From Eutreptiella sp. 'Long Island Sound 2002' (Eukaryota; Euglenozoa; Euglenophyceae; Eutreptiales; Eutreptiaceae): 64,000 bases of DNA. Shown in pieces: positions 34,001 to 43,729 of the stretch. The stretch is from positions 163,997,872 to 164,061,871 of the forward strand of contig OZ038380.1 of assembly GCA_964036045.1 (NCBI GenBank), in the 5' to 3' direction. Position numbers and translations under genes: made by a program. Below the pieces are notes generated by a model. The model saw nothing but the letters and a program-made list of their open reading frames with translations, ran no database searches and was not told the origin of the DNA. How positions within the stretch are numbered: position 1 is the first letter of the stretch; every line of letters starts with the position of its first letter.

Positions 34001-34094
34001 GCGAGGAGTCTCCCTGGATGTTGTTATTGGGGTTGGAACCAGAGACACGGACACCAACGGAGGCGAGAGCAGCGACAACAGAAGCAAGGTCCAT
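31059..34094 (-). CDS. gag polyprotein, starting inside the 5' LTR
   Basis: A 1011-residue Gag from ATG 34094 to UAG 31061-31059. The ATG lies within the LTR, about 369 bases from its 5' end. The frame crosses the LTR end and is translated through the primer-binding site (HGSRG), as in yeast Ty1, where gag also begins in the LTR. Next are an Asn/Pro/Ser-rich N-terminal half, then a capsid-like core at roughly residues 520-670 (PKYNGNPRRWPQFQREF, LDCLEGAPANTWLRTW), then a Gly/Asn/Gln-rich, strongly basic tail with RGRGRGKG repeats. No CX2CX4HX4C knuckle is present. A Cys-Ser-Ile-Cys plus two downstream His residues (HCSICLLLGS..ANH) is the only candidate metal site; the RG-rich tail probably binds RNA. 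Confidence 0.9.
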   Translation of the reverse strand: MDLASVVAALASVGVRVSGSNPNNNIQGDSSRACPTGLAGPEPSGTHIDPGQHFHGSRGYLNVVPLVSQPQLAPQYGPVDSATSGEVTITLPWCCANEALRGMPCASPNCPRRTQISSCGGPDYNQDPSRNWPSSSWNLPAYANGNAPVELTDLAGTNTPYQCPHFETIDAEIDDIEMGGPGEVPTFNRPASWAQWDNHLSPEVTRNLEALEALCLLATSRLIGQERIASEFLFEYFFLLQEEINTRMWWCSQEDESFPIFLQIWEASPFPKEKTKAPVAGPSAPHPSVSIRDDLAAAVEEGILEAARQASLEIRTEGAPQVDSWLRTTEISGPTACSGPSGHGMYCPADCSCRSQRDSELQLLKDQMQLIIQTLGIKDLFKTHMRSEGASSVDQATDPSEEATEIFSIAPSVDSKTTDARISRTKLKERVTISRSQSRSAKARTEVQNAKRTASRTTLPAVDSNAIAQMLLAQTLAGAGVANDAAKVSTITAGVGLDSLLNPTSLRLRQVAKQPKYNGNPRRWPQFQREFKLWVKTQKLQDDQFLMALLDCLEGAPANTWLRTWSDREDSSSPLTFDEVWEQLEVRGSRLPEDHYHQMLKNFPSFSRLILHEVQDKRQRFWNLVEESEHSGEKFSSAELKNLIFDKIPSETAATLRNRQSEEKVKTWWAEIDGFDASANRFTVREALQKCAPTSFTKVKFTENTWKIKFNEHEDRDLFVQVLNRGVSFHGNRLKARNWVFSFTPQELWEEVERLADAANQSFHEGLGGNRNTQQNTQNGAQKGNKKVNDTRNVQDHCSICLLLGSTNRAKTHSTANHRWSAYDHKVIGENVSNPQNSDRNDRQVHGAKGGKGNSTPSGGNKNTGGPGGSQGKGNRTPSGSGGQPNGQTGPNFNAGGGNRNPGQTPQSGQNKGNAPGSQGKGKGNPSGTPFSGKGRGRGDGGGPSSGGRGRGRGKGNHRVDQVSGADQVSDADRDYVENALNPADDPFQDEWIDESGCVHNVNAAAGGQNA
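33919..33930 (-). other. primer-binding site, initiator tRNA-Met type
   Basis: Minus strand TGGTAGCAGAGG begins at the base after the 5' LTR. It is complementary to the 3' end of animal-type initiator tRNA-Met as I remember it (CCTCTGCTACCA), a 12-base match. It lies inside the gag reading frame. Confidence 0.85.
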
Positions 34095-34462
34095 GCTGAT
34101 TGTGGTCCGGCAGAAAATCCCAGTCTATGAAGAAAATTGAGGGGAATTATTCTAAATACATCTGAGTGTCCAAAACTGTCCGAATGAATTTAAATAATCC
34201 ATTTATGTAAAATTGTATGGCCGATCTGGGCCGCGAGCGCGCGTCAACGGCAAATGGCGATTCCAGCTAAAATAGCGGAATGCGGCGGATTTACGGGAAT
34301 TGGACCGCGGAATCAAATCCGGCATATCAGAAATATATAGGAAATATCCTGTGACTGAGCTGCGAGGCGGCAATTCCGCCGAAGCAAAGAAAATGACCAA
34401 AATGTAGCCAATCTGGGCAGAATGTCTGAAAATCTGAGCAGATGGGGCTAGCCGCACTTACA
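33931..34462 (-). repeat. 5' LTR (532 bp)
   Basis: Matches 23700-24231. TG..CA ends. Includes an AT-rich core (TATTTAAATTC on the minus strand, about 34186-34196) that could serve as a TATA-like element, and the gag start codon. Confidence 0.95.
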
Positions 34463-35248
34463 CAGGTAGGGTGATTGGTGCAGCAGCATACCATTTTTTT
34501 CATGCCCTGCTAAACAAGGGCGCAGATCACAGAAACAAGTAACTCCCCTCTGCCTGTGGTAGAGCAGGGAGTCCGACTCCATCAACATCTGCGCCGTGCA
34601 CGCAAGAGCACCTCTTTCCTCCAAGCCCTAGCAGGGGAAACGCGTTGTGGCGTCCCCTGTTAGGCCACAGTTGCTTAGCAGCGCTGTGTTCTCTTGTCTT
34701 CTTCACAGGAGGGTCGCTAGGACCGACGACATATTCTTCAACAACACCCAGTAGAGTATGCGTGTAGGAGTGGTAGTCCTGCGTGGGGGCTTGAGCCAGT
34801 TGCACCAGCGCTCGCCCACCAGGATGGTGCCACTGTAGGGTGTGTAGGACCTGTAGTGCGTGTGTCACTGTCCCACCCGTTTCCTGCAATTTTAGCAGGG
34901 TTGGTGGGCTGTGGCAGTGGTTAGGTCAGTGTTTTGGCCACTTAGCAAAACGGCGTTTTCATGCCTTCATAGCTTTTGGCCACCCCTCCCTGTAGTAGAC
35001 AGATAGGTAGGGAAAACAATACCTGGATTAGTACGCTGGGTATTCCCCAAAGGTTTTGCGCCAGCACAGAAATTGGGCCCTTAGGGGAGGGGAGACCTGG
35101 GGCGTACCCCGTGGCATCAATAAGCCAACCCTCCAGGTTTGGCAAGCGTGCAGGCTTGGGTATAATTAGGACACCACTTCTGCGCCTTGCGCTCAGGACC
35201 TTAGGAATAGCACACTCACACATACGCTTTGGCAGGTAAGGGTAAGGT
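34463..35248. other. right flank of the gypsy insertion
   Basis: Begins with the target duplication CAGGT. No ORF is recognised. Position and orientation suggest the 3' non-coding part or LTR of the older element whose integrase fragment follows. Confidence 0.4.
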
Positions 35249-36580
35249 TCAGTCCCTAGCTTTAGTCTTGGAGGCAAGCGTCTCAGCGAGCCTCAGCAAC
35301 TCACCAAGGTTGTTCTGGGACAAGTAGTCAACCAGAACTGAGTTTAGGCGTCCCTCAGGTAGAACAAATGCAGAGAAGGGCTCCCAGGTGGCCTCTTCGA
35401 CTCCAAACCCTTCCCAGAGGGTGAGGAAGCGCCAACCCTGGCGATAGCGGTGGCGTACGACAGACTTCACCAGGTAGAAGCCCTCCTTAGCCATCTCCTC
35501 GGCGTTCATGTCGGGGAGTTCACCTTCAACTTCCATAGGGCTGGCAGCCCCTTGTAGGTCCAGAGCGGCGATTTCCTCGTCGTTCAGCTCCCACTCCTCC
35601 CCACAGAGGTCTTCAGAATCATAGTAGCGCTTCAGGTGTTGAGCAGCGCACACCAGGGTCCCCCCTAGACGGGGAGAACACCGCACGGTGATACGGTGTC
35701 CATCCAGTGATAGAATCTTGTACGGCCCGAAATATGGGTCATCGCTGGTACAGCGTGGCCAGGCGGGTAGTCGACTGTGGTGCACCAGCACCCAGTCCCC
35801 CTCTTGGTAGGTGGCTGGTACTTGGTGCTTGTTCTTCTTGTTCCACTGACGCTCTCTCACTCTCTGGAGCATAGCCTTGGCCTTGTCCACCTTCGCTTGT
35901 TGCTCTTGGACCCATTCACCCACAGAAGAATGGGTGTCCTCTGGATAGGGGGCATGTAGGAACCATGCCGGGCGCCCTAGGAATAGCTCATGGGGCGAGT
36001 AGCCAGTAGCTGAACTCTCTTGGGAGTTCATCATCAAGGATATGACGGGGAGTAGTCTCACCCAGTCTCTGGTGCGTTCAGTTTTGCACCATATCCTTAC
36101 ATTCTCCTTGAGGACACGGATCTGTCGCTCACATAGGGGGTTGCTCGTGTGAGAGTAGGGAATCCCTGTAGACACCTGGACATTGAGGGATCTCAGGACC
36201 CTCTTGTACCAGCCAGTATCTGAGCGTACTCGTACGTTCTCATCGGAGTTGATCTCCTTGGGCGCCCCATAGACACAAAACCACTCCTCCAGGAGTATCT
36301 TGATAGTCTCCTCCCCGGTAATGTGCTTGGTACATGGGAACACCCTGGTAAACCTGGTCAACCCACAGGTTACCACGAGGGCGAAGTCATAGCCCCCGAA
36401 CTTCGACATCTCCGTGTAGTCCACGTATAGAGAACTGTTAGCACGGTGAGGGATGGGCAGGGTCGAGTAGAGACCTCTGTCCCTGATATCCCCTGGTTTA
36501 CAGGACCTGCACGGGCACTTGTCCACGATAGGCTGGAGGGTTTTCCGCAGTTGGTCGTCAGTCCACGTAGTGTGGTACTG
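35249..36580 (-). pseudogene. truncated gypsy-type integrase with chromodomain
   Basis: Minus-strand frame of about 440 residues with no ATG start. At 36580 the N-terminal side meets CTATAGACC repeats, leaving only half of the HHCC finger (KCPCRSC). The catalytic core is complete: Asp36 in YVDYTEM, Asp95 in EINSDENV and Glu133 in LCERQ (numbered from the GTG at 36526). Then come the GPYKILS-containing C-terminal domain and a chromodomain (VVRHRYRQGWRFLTLWEGFG, then EEATWEPFSAF). The sequence differs clearly from the integrase of the 23700-34462 element, so this is a second family. Protease, RT and RNase H are missing. It was probably cut by the rearrangement that placed the palindromic repeats here. 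The gypsy element may have inserted into its 3' part. Confidence 0.8.
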
Positions 36581-36660
36581 TCTATAGACCAGGTCTATAA
36601 ACCGGGTCTATAGACCAGGTCTATAGACCATGGAATCGTCTATAGACCAGGTCTATGGAT
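36577..36660. repeat. CTATAGACC palindromic repeats (left)
   Basis: Repeats of GGTCTATAGACCAGGTCTAT. The block up to 36690 is the reverse complement of 46122-46215, including the adjacent CTAAGAAGACAGGG. Confidence 0.85.
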
Positions 36661-36990
36661 CTTACCCCCCTAAGAAGACAGGGTAGTGTGCATGTGCAGT
36701 ACACAGTAGGCGTTGAACATTCTTGATGTTGGCTTTCATTCCACCATCCTGATGTTGATGGTCTGGCAGCCAGGTTATGGTAATTTCTTCGACACAACCA
36801 TCCTGAAGCTGTAGTTGAAGAGTCTCTGTGGTCGGCACACGAACAGAACGTCGTCTTCGCTTCACCAGTGTCCATCCGTTGTCACAGTCCGTGGTGGGCA
36901 TCTGGTCAGCTGCGTACCTTGCTCCAAGGACCTTCCCCTTTGATTGCTTCAATGAAAAGTATGTACCCCTGTTGATCGCCACTCCGAACC
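36661..36990 (-). CDS. unrecognised ORF fragment
   Basis: Minus-strand frame of ~105 residues with protein-like composition, including NGWTLVKRRRRSVRVP and a Gln/Leu-rich stretch; no ATG start (GTG at 36982). The GW-T-V-K-RRRR motif resembles short motifs in retroelement Gag/ORF1 proteins, but I cannot assign a family. Confidence 0.25.
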
Positions 36991-37114
36991 GAATCCCGGG
37001 AAGAACTACCCGGAAACATGCCTTTTTTGTATGTATGGTTTGTGGTAAACAGCTAACCAGGAAGGCATTTGTGAAGTGGAATGCAATCTGAAGGTGTTAG
37101 GAGGCCGTGGTGCA

Positions 37115-37833
37115 GTGCAAAGTATAGGCATGGCGTGTTGATGCGGATGGAGGAGGGGTGGGTGTTTTTGAATGGGGTGTTGGGACATGAAAGGGCGGGG
37201 TACGGTGGCCTGTGTGGGGTTGGGTGGATGCGGTGGGATGCAAATGTGAATGTGAGCACATTTGGGGGGTTGCACGAAAGTGTAGGTATGCCGTGTTGAG
37301 GCGGATGGGGGAGGGGTGGGTGTTTTTGAATGGGGTGTTGGAACATGAAATGGCGGGGTACCGTGGCCTGTGCCGGGTCGGGTGGATGCGGTGGGATGCA
37401 AATGTGAATGTGAGCACATTGGGGGGGTTGTAGGAAAGTGTAGGTATGGCGTGTTGATGCGGATGGGGGAGGGGTGGGTGCTTTTGAAAGGGTCGTTGGA
37501 ACATGAAAGGGCGAGGTACGGTGGCCTGTGTGGGGTTGGGTGGGTGCAGTGGGATGCAATTGTGAATGTGAGCACTTTTGGGGGGTTGCAAGAAAGTGTA
37601 GGTATGGCGTGTTGATGCGGATGGAGGAGGGGTGGGTGTTTTTGAATGGGGTGTTGGAACATGAAATGGCGGGGTACCGTGGCCTGTGCCGGGTCGGGTG
37701 GATGCGGTGGGATGCAAATGTGAATGTGAGCACATTGGGGGGGTTGTAGGAAAGTGTAGGTATGGCGTGTTGATGCGGATGGGGGAGGGGTGGGTGTTTT
37801 TGAATGGGTCGTTGGAACATGAAAGGGCGATGC
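37115..37833. repeat. 158-bp minisatellite (first block)
   Basis: Tandem 158-bp units containing TGGCGTGTTGATGCGGATGG, GTGTTTTTGAATGGG and TGCAAATGTGAATGTGAGCA; equivalent positions are 158 bases apart (37212, 37370, 37528, 37686). His/Pro-rich minus-strand ORFs here are translation artefacts of the array. Confidence 0.92.
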
Positions 37834-38117
37834 TGCCATGGACATCTGAACTGGCTTTGCCAGGCAAAAACATTTCCAGCCGCGGTGGCTCCATTAAGGT
37901 CAACCGCTCGCTTGTAAAATTGGGGTAAAAATCGGCTATGTTTTTCGCTACACAGAGGGGGTGCTGGTTGTACCATGCACTGCACCAGGGCCTCCTAACA
38001 TCTTTGCAATGAGGTGCACTCCACAGCTGCCTTCCCCTCTATCATTACATCACATTCCAAGCCATAGTTGCTCACCCGGGATGCTCCCCTTGCTGGTCTC
38101 TCCGGTGATTACCACAA
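37834..38117. repeat. dispersed repeat, reverse-oriented copy
   Basis: Contains a minus-oriented copy (37940-38090) of a family also seen at 37050-37125, 38590-38720, 39010-39130 and 45190-45300. Shared blocks include GGAGGCCGTGGTGCAGTGCA, AGGCATTTGTGAAGTGGAAT and GGCGAAAAACATCCCCA. Confidence 0.6.
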
Positions 38118-38514
38118 GTGTAGGTACGGCGTGTTGATGCGGATGCTGGTGTGTGGTTGTTTTTGAATGGGTTGTTGGAACATGAAAGGGCGGGGTACAG
38201 TGGCCTGTGTGGAATTGGATGGGTGCAGTGGGATGCAAATGTGAATGTGAGCACATACGGGGGGTTGCACGAAAGTGTTGGTATGGCGTGTTGATGCGGA
38301 TGGAGGAGGGGTGGGTGTTTTTGAATGGGGTGTTGGGACATGAAAGGGCGGAATACGGTGGCCTGTGTGGGGTCGGGTGGGTGCGGTGGGATGCAAATGT
38401 GAATGTGAGCACATTTTGGGGGGTCGCACGAAAGTGTAGGTATGGCGTGTTGATGCGGATGGGGGAGGGGTGGGTGTTTTTGAATGGGGTGTTGGGACAT
38501 GAAAGGGCGGGATT
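38118..38514. repeat. 158-bp minisatellite (second block)
   Basis: About 2.5 further copies of the 158-bp unit, separated from the first block by the inverted dispersed repeat. Confidence 0.9.
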
Positions 38515-39144
38515 TGTGGTAAACAGCGGAGAGACCAGCAAGGGGAGCATCCCGGGTGAGCAACCATGGGTTGGAATGTGATGTAATGATAGAGAGGAAG
38601 GCATTTGTGAAGTGGAATGCATTCTGAAGGTGGTAGGAGGCCGTGGTGCAGTGCAAAGTATACCCAGCACCCTCCTTGTATGGCGAAAAACATCCCCAGT
38701 TTTTACCCCGATTTTTCTAGTGAGCGGTGGACCTTAATGGAGCTGCGGCCACTGGACAATGTTTTGGTTTGGCAAACCGGGTTCGGATGTCCATGCCCTG
38801 ATCCCAGAGACCTCACCAACGCCATTGGCTTGGGGCACAGAAGCCGTGGATACATCCTGAAGGGGTCCCTTGGGTTGCCGACTATGCCTATGGAGAACTA
38901 CCCAGAAACATGCCTTTTTTGTATGTATGGTTTGTGGTAAATGGCGGAGAGACCAGCAAGGGGAGCATCCCGGGTGAGCAACTATGGGTTGGAGTGTGAT
39001 GTAATGATAGAGAGAAAGGCATTTGTGAAGTGGTATGCATTCTGAAGGTGGTAGGAGGCCGTGGTGCAGTGCAAAGTATACCCAGCACCCTCCTTGTATG
39101 GCGAAAAACATCCCCAATTTTTACCCCGATTTTACAAGTATTTT

Positions 39145-39410
39145 ACTACATGGTGGGGCACATCCTGCGGCACATGGTGGGGCACATGGTGGGGCACATC
39201 CCAGGGCACATCGTGGGGTTCACAGTGGGGCACACTGTGGGGCACATCATGGGGCACATCATGTGGCATTTGGCGGGCACATCGTGGGGCACATGGTGGG
39301 GCACATGGTGGGGCACATCATGGGTCACATTGTGGTGAGCATTGAGGGGCACATTCTGGGGCACATCGTGGGCCACATTGCGGGGCACATCCTGGGGCAG
39401 TGCGGTGAAA
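39145..39410. repeat. 12-bp minisatellite (GGTGGGGCACAT)
   Basis: Degenerate 12-bp units GGTGGGGCACAT / CATGGGGCACAT, about 20 copies. Copies recur in the inverted arm (55985-56255) and at 62060-62325. Confidence 0.85.
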
Positions 39411-39480
39411 GGTGGTGTGGTGTGGTCTAGCGTGGTGTGGATTGATGTGGTGTAGTGTTTCTTCCTGTTGTGTGGTGCCA

Positions 39481-39974
39481 TGTGAGGAACATGTTGTAAC
39501 CGCTGCATAGTGGTTGATCTTTGTTGTAACTGCGAAGCCTGTAGCCTTGATGCCCCAGGGGTCGTAACGCCCGACACTGCCCCTGATATCTCCGAACCCA
39601 CATAACCCTCTTCAGACCCATATCCAGCCTCGGGGAGCGACATATGCGAAGCACTTGTAAGTCCTTTGAACTCCATGGTGGAATATGAAGAGTACGAAAA
39701 CCCGGTCTACAAAAATGGAGCAGACATAGAATCTCAATGCGCATTCATCGCACATAATGACACAACGTGAAATCATTCGAAATAATTTAAATAAATCCGA
39801 TTGGGAAATCACGAAAGACAAATGCGACTCGACGCGCGCTCACAGGCGACATCTGGCGGCGAACGGAAAACATGAAAACAAGCGGAAAATTTACTGCACT
39901 AATGTACATCTGAGAATCATTGAAATTCTGATCACATCAGTGTATAATTGAGTGCTGTCACTGCTGCCGTTACA
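39481..39974 (-). repeat. LTR-like remnant with gag-like start
   Basis: On the minus strand it runs from TGTAACGGCAGC to TTCCTCACA (TG..CA) followed by TGG. Inside is an ATG at 39676 opening a Ser/Gly-rich frame (MEFKGLTSASHMSLPEAGYG). Layout and several motifs (TATTTAAATT, CTCAGATGTA, GCGCGCGTC, an ATG near the 3' third) parallel the LTR of the 23700-34462 element, so it may be the LTR plus gag start of a related family. Copies lie at about 55427-55921 and 62396-62889. Confidence 0.4.
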
Positions 39975-40084
39975 CATGTGTGGTGCACTGGTTCAGGGCT
40001 GTTTGTGTTGTCTTGAGGCCTCATTCCATAGGCGAGGTGGTTTGTGAGTGCCAAAAGAATGCATCCTAGTAGGTTACTTTTGCG

Positions 40085-41950
40085 TTTCAAAATATTGCAA
40101 ACACCCGATCATTTTTTTGGGAAAATATCCTAATTATCCTAAAAAAAAGGGTTACGGTTAACCTTAGCTGTAACCGTAACCATTTTTTAGGATAGTTAGG
40201 ATATTTTTGGTCCTTGCCTGGAAGAATATTAAGTACTTGGGATATTTTGGACATTTTTCAGCAGGAGGTTTCAGTCTAGATGAGTCAGCTAGGGATATTT
40301 AGGATCTTTAGGATATTTTTTGCATGACGTTTCAGGATCTTTTCTCGCATTTAGAATATTTGTTCTGGCGAGGTTGAGATGTTTTGGACGATTGCTTATC
40401 ACAACATGTTCAGCCTGCAGTTGTTTGTCCATTACGATGTTGAGGATGGTCCACATAATGGGGATATTGTCTCCATCAGGACTTAGGATATTTTTGGCAA
40501 TGTACTCATCACAATGGTAGCTGTAACCCTTCTTCGAATCTTTGGAATATTTCTGGTGTTATGCCCAAAGCTACATGAAGTACTTGGGATATTGAGGATA
40601 TTTTTGAGCAAGAACGTTCAGTCAATTGAGGATATTTGGGATATTTAGGATATTTTTTGCATGATCTTAAAGAATGGTGCTGATATTCAGGATGTTTGGT
40701 CTGGCGAGATTAGGAAGTATTTGACACGTGCTCAGCACAACATTTTCAGCATCCTGTTGTTGGCCCATTGGATGGTTCAGAATATTTAGGATAATTCGAA
40801 TATTGTCTCCTATAGGACTTATGATATCTTCCTTCTAGCCATCGCTACTTACTCATCACAACAATAGCGGATACTTACAATATGTTCGATGATATGCCCC
40901 GAACAATATTACGTACTTAGGATATTTAGGATGTTTTTGAGAAAAGAAACGAGCCAGGTCAGGACATTTGGGATACTTAGGATATTTTCTGCATGAGGTT
41001 TAACGATCTTCCCGATGATTCGGATGACTGACTTGGCAAAATTAGGACTCACAACATTTTCAACCCCCCGTTGTTTGCCCATTGGGATGTTTAGGATATT
41101 TAGGATAATTAGGATATTTTCTCCGTCGGCACTTATGATATTTTTATTCTTAGATTTTTCATGTATAGTAATGGCAAATTCCTCATCACAACCGTACTTG
41201 TAACCACTCTTAGGATATTTAAGATATTCCTTGCTGTTATCGAAGAAAATGGAGTACTTAGCACATTAAAGATGTTTGCTAGCCCCAACTTTCAGTCCCA
41301 AAAGTTGAGGACATTTAGGATACTTAGGATGTTTTTTGCACAAATTAGACAGTGTTTTTAGGCTAAGGCTAACCGGTTTATCCATCTCTTTGACAATGAC
41401 CCATCGCAACATGTTTGCCAGGTCAGGAGGTTTAGGATAATTACATGCCCAGAGCCACACAAAGTACTTGGGATATTTGGGATATTTTTGAGAACAAATG
41501 TTCAGTCAGTTGAAGATATTTAGGATATTTTCTCCAACAGGAGTTAGAATATCGTTCTTTTTACATTTTGCATGTGTAGTGATGGCAAATAACTCATGAC
41601 AACCGTAATTGTAACCACTCTTAGGATATGTAGTATATTCGTTGGTGTTATCGAGGAATATTCAGTACTTGGCATAGTTAGGATGTTTCCTAGCCCTAAC
41701 GTTCTGTCCCAAAGGCTGAGGATGTTTAGGATACTTAGGATGTTTTTTCCACGCGTTAGACAGAGGTTTCTGGGATAAGGATAACCTATTTTTCCATATC
41801 TTTGACAATGACTCATCGCAACATGTTCGCCTGGTTAGGACTTTTATGATAATTAGAATCATTAGGATCTTTTCTGCATTCGGACTTAGGATCGTTTTCT
41901 CAAACACGACTTAGGACATTCGTTGGCGCGCTTTTCATTTCGTATGGGTT
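40085..41950. repeat. ~340-bp degenerate satellite rich in GGATATTT
   Basis: Corresponding landmarks (TTGCATGA-GTTTCAGGATC, then CTCATCACAAC) recur near 40321, 40660, 40992, 41336 and 41748, giving about 330-345-bp units filled with GGATATTTAGGATATT subrepeats. Short ORFs inside are chance. Also present inverted at 53450-55320 and directly at 63000-64000. Confidence 0.75.
40124..40198. repeat. long imperfect inverted repeat
   Basis: GGTTACGGTTA (40150-40160) pairs with TAACCGTAACC (40171-40181). The stem extends through A- and T-runs to TATCCTAA/TTAGGATA, about 26 bp in all. Confidence 0.8.
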
Positions 41951-42374
41951 AGCCATCGGGATGCGCAGCCTTGATAGATCTATGGTTGTGTAGAAGATTG
42001 TGATATTGTATTTTAAACTCACTAGGATATTGGGGACATCTGGGATGTTTCTCATAATTGGTTAGGACAATTTGATCCGATACCTCATCTGCTATGGGTT
42101 TGATATTTTGGTAAGTTGTTGAGCATCGAATCATGCAGTACTTTGGCAGCCGCGGTTTTGTAGCACACAGGACACATGCACTGTTCTGTTTCCAACAGAC
42201 AATGGTATGTACAAAATTTGTAACATCGTCACGCAACAAACTAGGATTTTTTGAACCGTGAAGTGGACCACTTCGACATTCCTTTTTGCGATAGTAATAG
42301 TGATACGTCTTTATTACCTGCAATATCACTGCGTCAAGATTTTTGCGGACAAAAGAGGTTGAGGAAAGTTGCAA
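41949..42374 (-). CDS. unrecognised Cys-rich ORF
   Basis: 141-codon minus-strand frame with ACVLCATK and KYCMIRC, two closely spaced Cys pairs, within an otherwise polar protein. This recalls the C-terminal Cys-rich domain of piggyBac transposases but is too short to be sure. The inverted copy at 53028-53453 is equally open. Confidence 0.25.
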   Translation of the reverse strand: MQLSSTSFVRKNLDAVILQVIKTYHYYYRKKECRSGPLHGSKNPSLLRDDVTNFVHTIVCWKQNSACVLCATKPRLPKYCMIRCSTTYQNIKPIADEVSDQIVLTNYEKHPRCPQYPSEFKIQYHNLLHNHRSIKAAHPDG

Positions 42375-43391
42375 TAGTTAGGATAATTTGTGGCTTACAA
42401 TTTAGAATGTATTTCCTGCCTTTGAATTATGGCTAGATCGAGCATTTGGACCATTCATATATTCCCTCAAGGAGCTAGGGTTGTTGAGATTCCTCTTTCA
42501 GCAAATTTTTGAAATCCTTTTTAGCCTTTGCGTACAGGCCTATGCGGGTTACACAGAAGGATTTCCCGAAGGTATGTGGCATTGTAGAGGCATGTGCACA
42601 TTTGGAATCTCTAAGATTCTTGTCCAGGAGGGGGGCGGGATGGTCTCAGCACACTCAGAGGGAGATCTAGCTCCTAAGAAGGTGCCATGGCGGCCATGTG
42701 CGAAAAACATGAGCTTCAATGAGACCTTTGTTCTGCACCATGGAAGTTTTTGGATACAGCTTGCAATAGACAGCACTGCGCACAAGACACAACACATTGC
42801 TCACAGCACGACATGGTGCAAAGAATACAAAACAGAACTCCCAGCAAAGCTGACTAGAAGCCCAAAAAACAAGCTGTCCCCAAGACAACACTCTCCATAC
42901 AGCGTATCACTGTGCACATCGATCGGCAACGTCACCGAATGCAACAGATTGGAAAAAACATCACATGGCACAAATCATTGTCCGCGTCCGAACGGGCCAG
43001 CAACGAACAGATTCGGCCGTTAAGCGCCGCACATGGGGCACAATCAGACAAAGATACCCTGCAAACGGGGAACCAGGGCCCAAGTAAGCAAGAAGCACAC
43101 ACAAATGGGCCGACAAAATGTGACCGCGGCCTCAACTGCGCGCATGCCCCCCCCCCCACCCCACCCCACCCCATTGTCTCCTGCGCAGGAGGGACATGGA
43201 CAAACCCTACCCCCCTAGGGGGGAGGGGCGGAAGGGGCGGGGCAGCGCATGCCGCGATACCCCCAGGGAAGGAAGGGCAGGGTGTTACGCAAAGGGGAGG
43301 GACATGTGTGCGGATGCGTGCGGACTAAATGATGGGTGCTGAGCATGAGCCTATGATCCGGACTCCAGGTGGGAAGGACTTTGGTTTTGGA
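42375..43391. other. non-satellite part of block A
   Basis: Includes a 180-codon plus-strand frame (42481-43023) without recognised domains, a C-run with CCCCACC repeats (43147-43175), and the ~110-bp flank that follows SL RNA genes (43290-43391, minus sense). The 200 bases at about 42985-43180 recur inverted at 52222-52417 and 50889-51073. Confidence 0.4.
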
Positions 43392-43492
43392 GGGAGATTG
43401 GCCCATTGGCCTCCACAAAGTGTCGCTGAAAGCACCAAAGCTGCCTAGTAAGGAGCGAGTATATACCGAAAAAAAATAGATACTCAGAGAGT
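43392..43492 (-). ncRNA. variant spliced-leader RNA gene (left arm)
   Basis: Minus strand: exon 43492-43467 starts ACTCTCTGAGTATC and ends with eight T then CG, two substitutions from the 47212 exon. It is followed by GTATATACTCGCTCC and a GGTGC-loop stem next to ACTTTGTGGAGG, as in the other SL genes. It lies in the inverted arm and lacks a neighbouring 5S gene. Confidence 0.75.
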
Positions 43493-43729
43493 GTGCCTCT
43501 GTGTAGCGTGTGCGTGGCATAACGTCCTCGTGGCTGCCCCTTCACGCGAACGCATGTTGGCAGGGGGGTTTTTCGGACCTCCCACCGCTCGTTAGGACCC
43601 CCCTCCCCCATAGCTCGACGCCACCGTCTCGGATTCGCAAAATGAGTGACGTTTTGGACTCAGCGACCCCGAAATAGGGGGGGTTTACTGTGTCAATAGC
43701 TCATTTTAGGATATGGGTGACTATTAACG
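43493..43729. other. diverged relative of the TIR element interior
   Basis: 43615-43685 resembles the interior of the 395-bp TIR element (GTCGCTGA, GCGAATC-GAGAC-GTGGCGTCGAG), in a different arrangement. Confidence 0.5.

Larger units (their letters stand above)
23700..34462 (-). mobile_element. complete Ty3/gypsy chromovirus LTR retrotransposon
   Basis: A 10,763-bp minus-strand element. The LTRs at 33931-34462 (5') and 23700-24231 (3') look identical and have TG..CA ends with a short inverted repeat (TGTAAGTG/CACTTTCA). It is flanked by the 5-bp target duplication CAGGT (23695-23699 and 34463-34467). PBS, gag, UAG, pol and PPT are all in place. Domain order is Gag, protease, methyltransferase-like domain, RT, RNase H, integrase, chromodomain. 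Intact frames and matching LTRs indicate a recent insertion. Confidence 0.95.

Noticed and set aside
37115-38514. CRISPR-like regular repeats
   Set aside because: Units are contiguous minisatellites without unique spacers, in a eukaryotic genome.
37053-38693. His/Pro/Thr-rich minus-strand ORFs of up to 310 codons
   Set aside because: They are translations of the 158-bp minisatellite and reappear in the duplicate at 60037-61608.
40085-41950. Telomere-like TTAGGA repeats
   Set aside because: Units are irregular GGATATTT-type and lie in internal 340-bp satellites; not a telomeric array.
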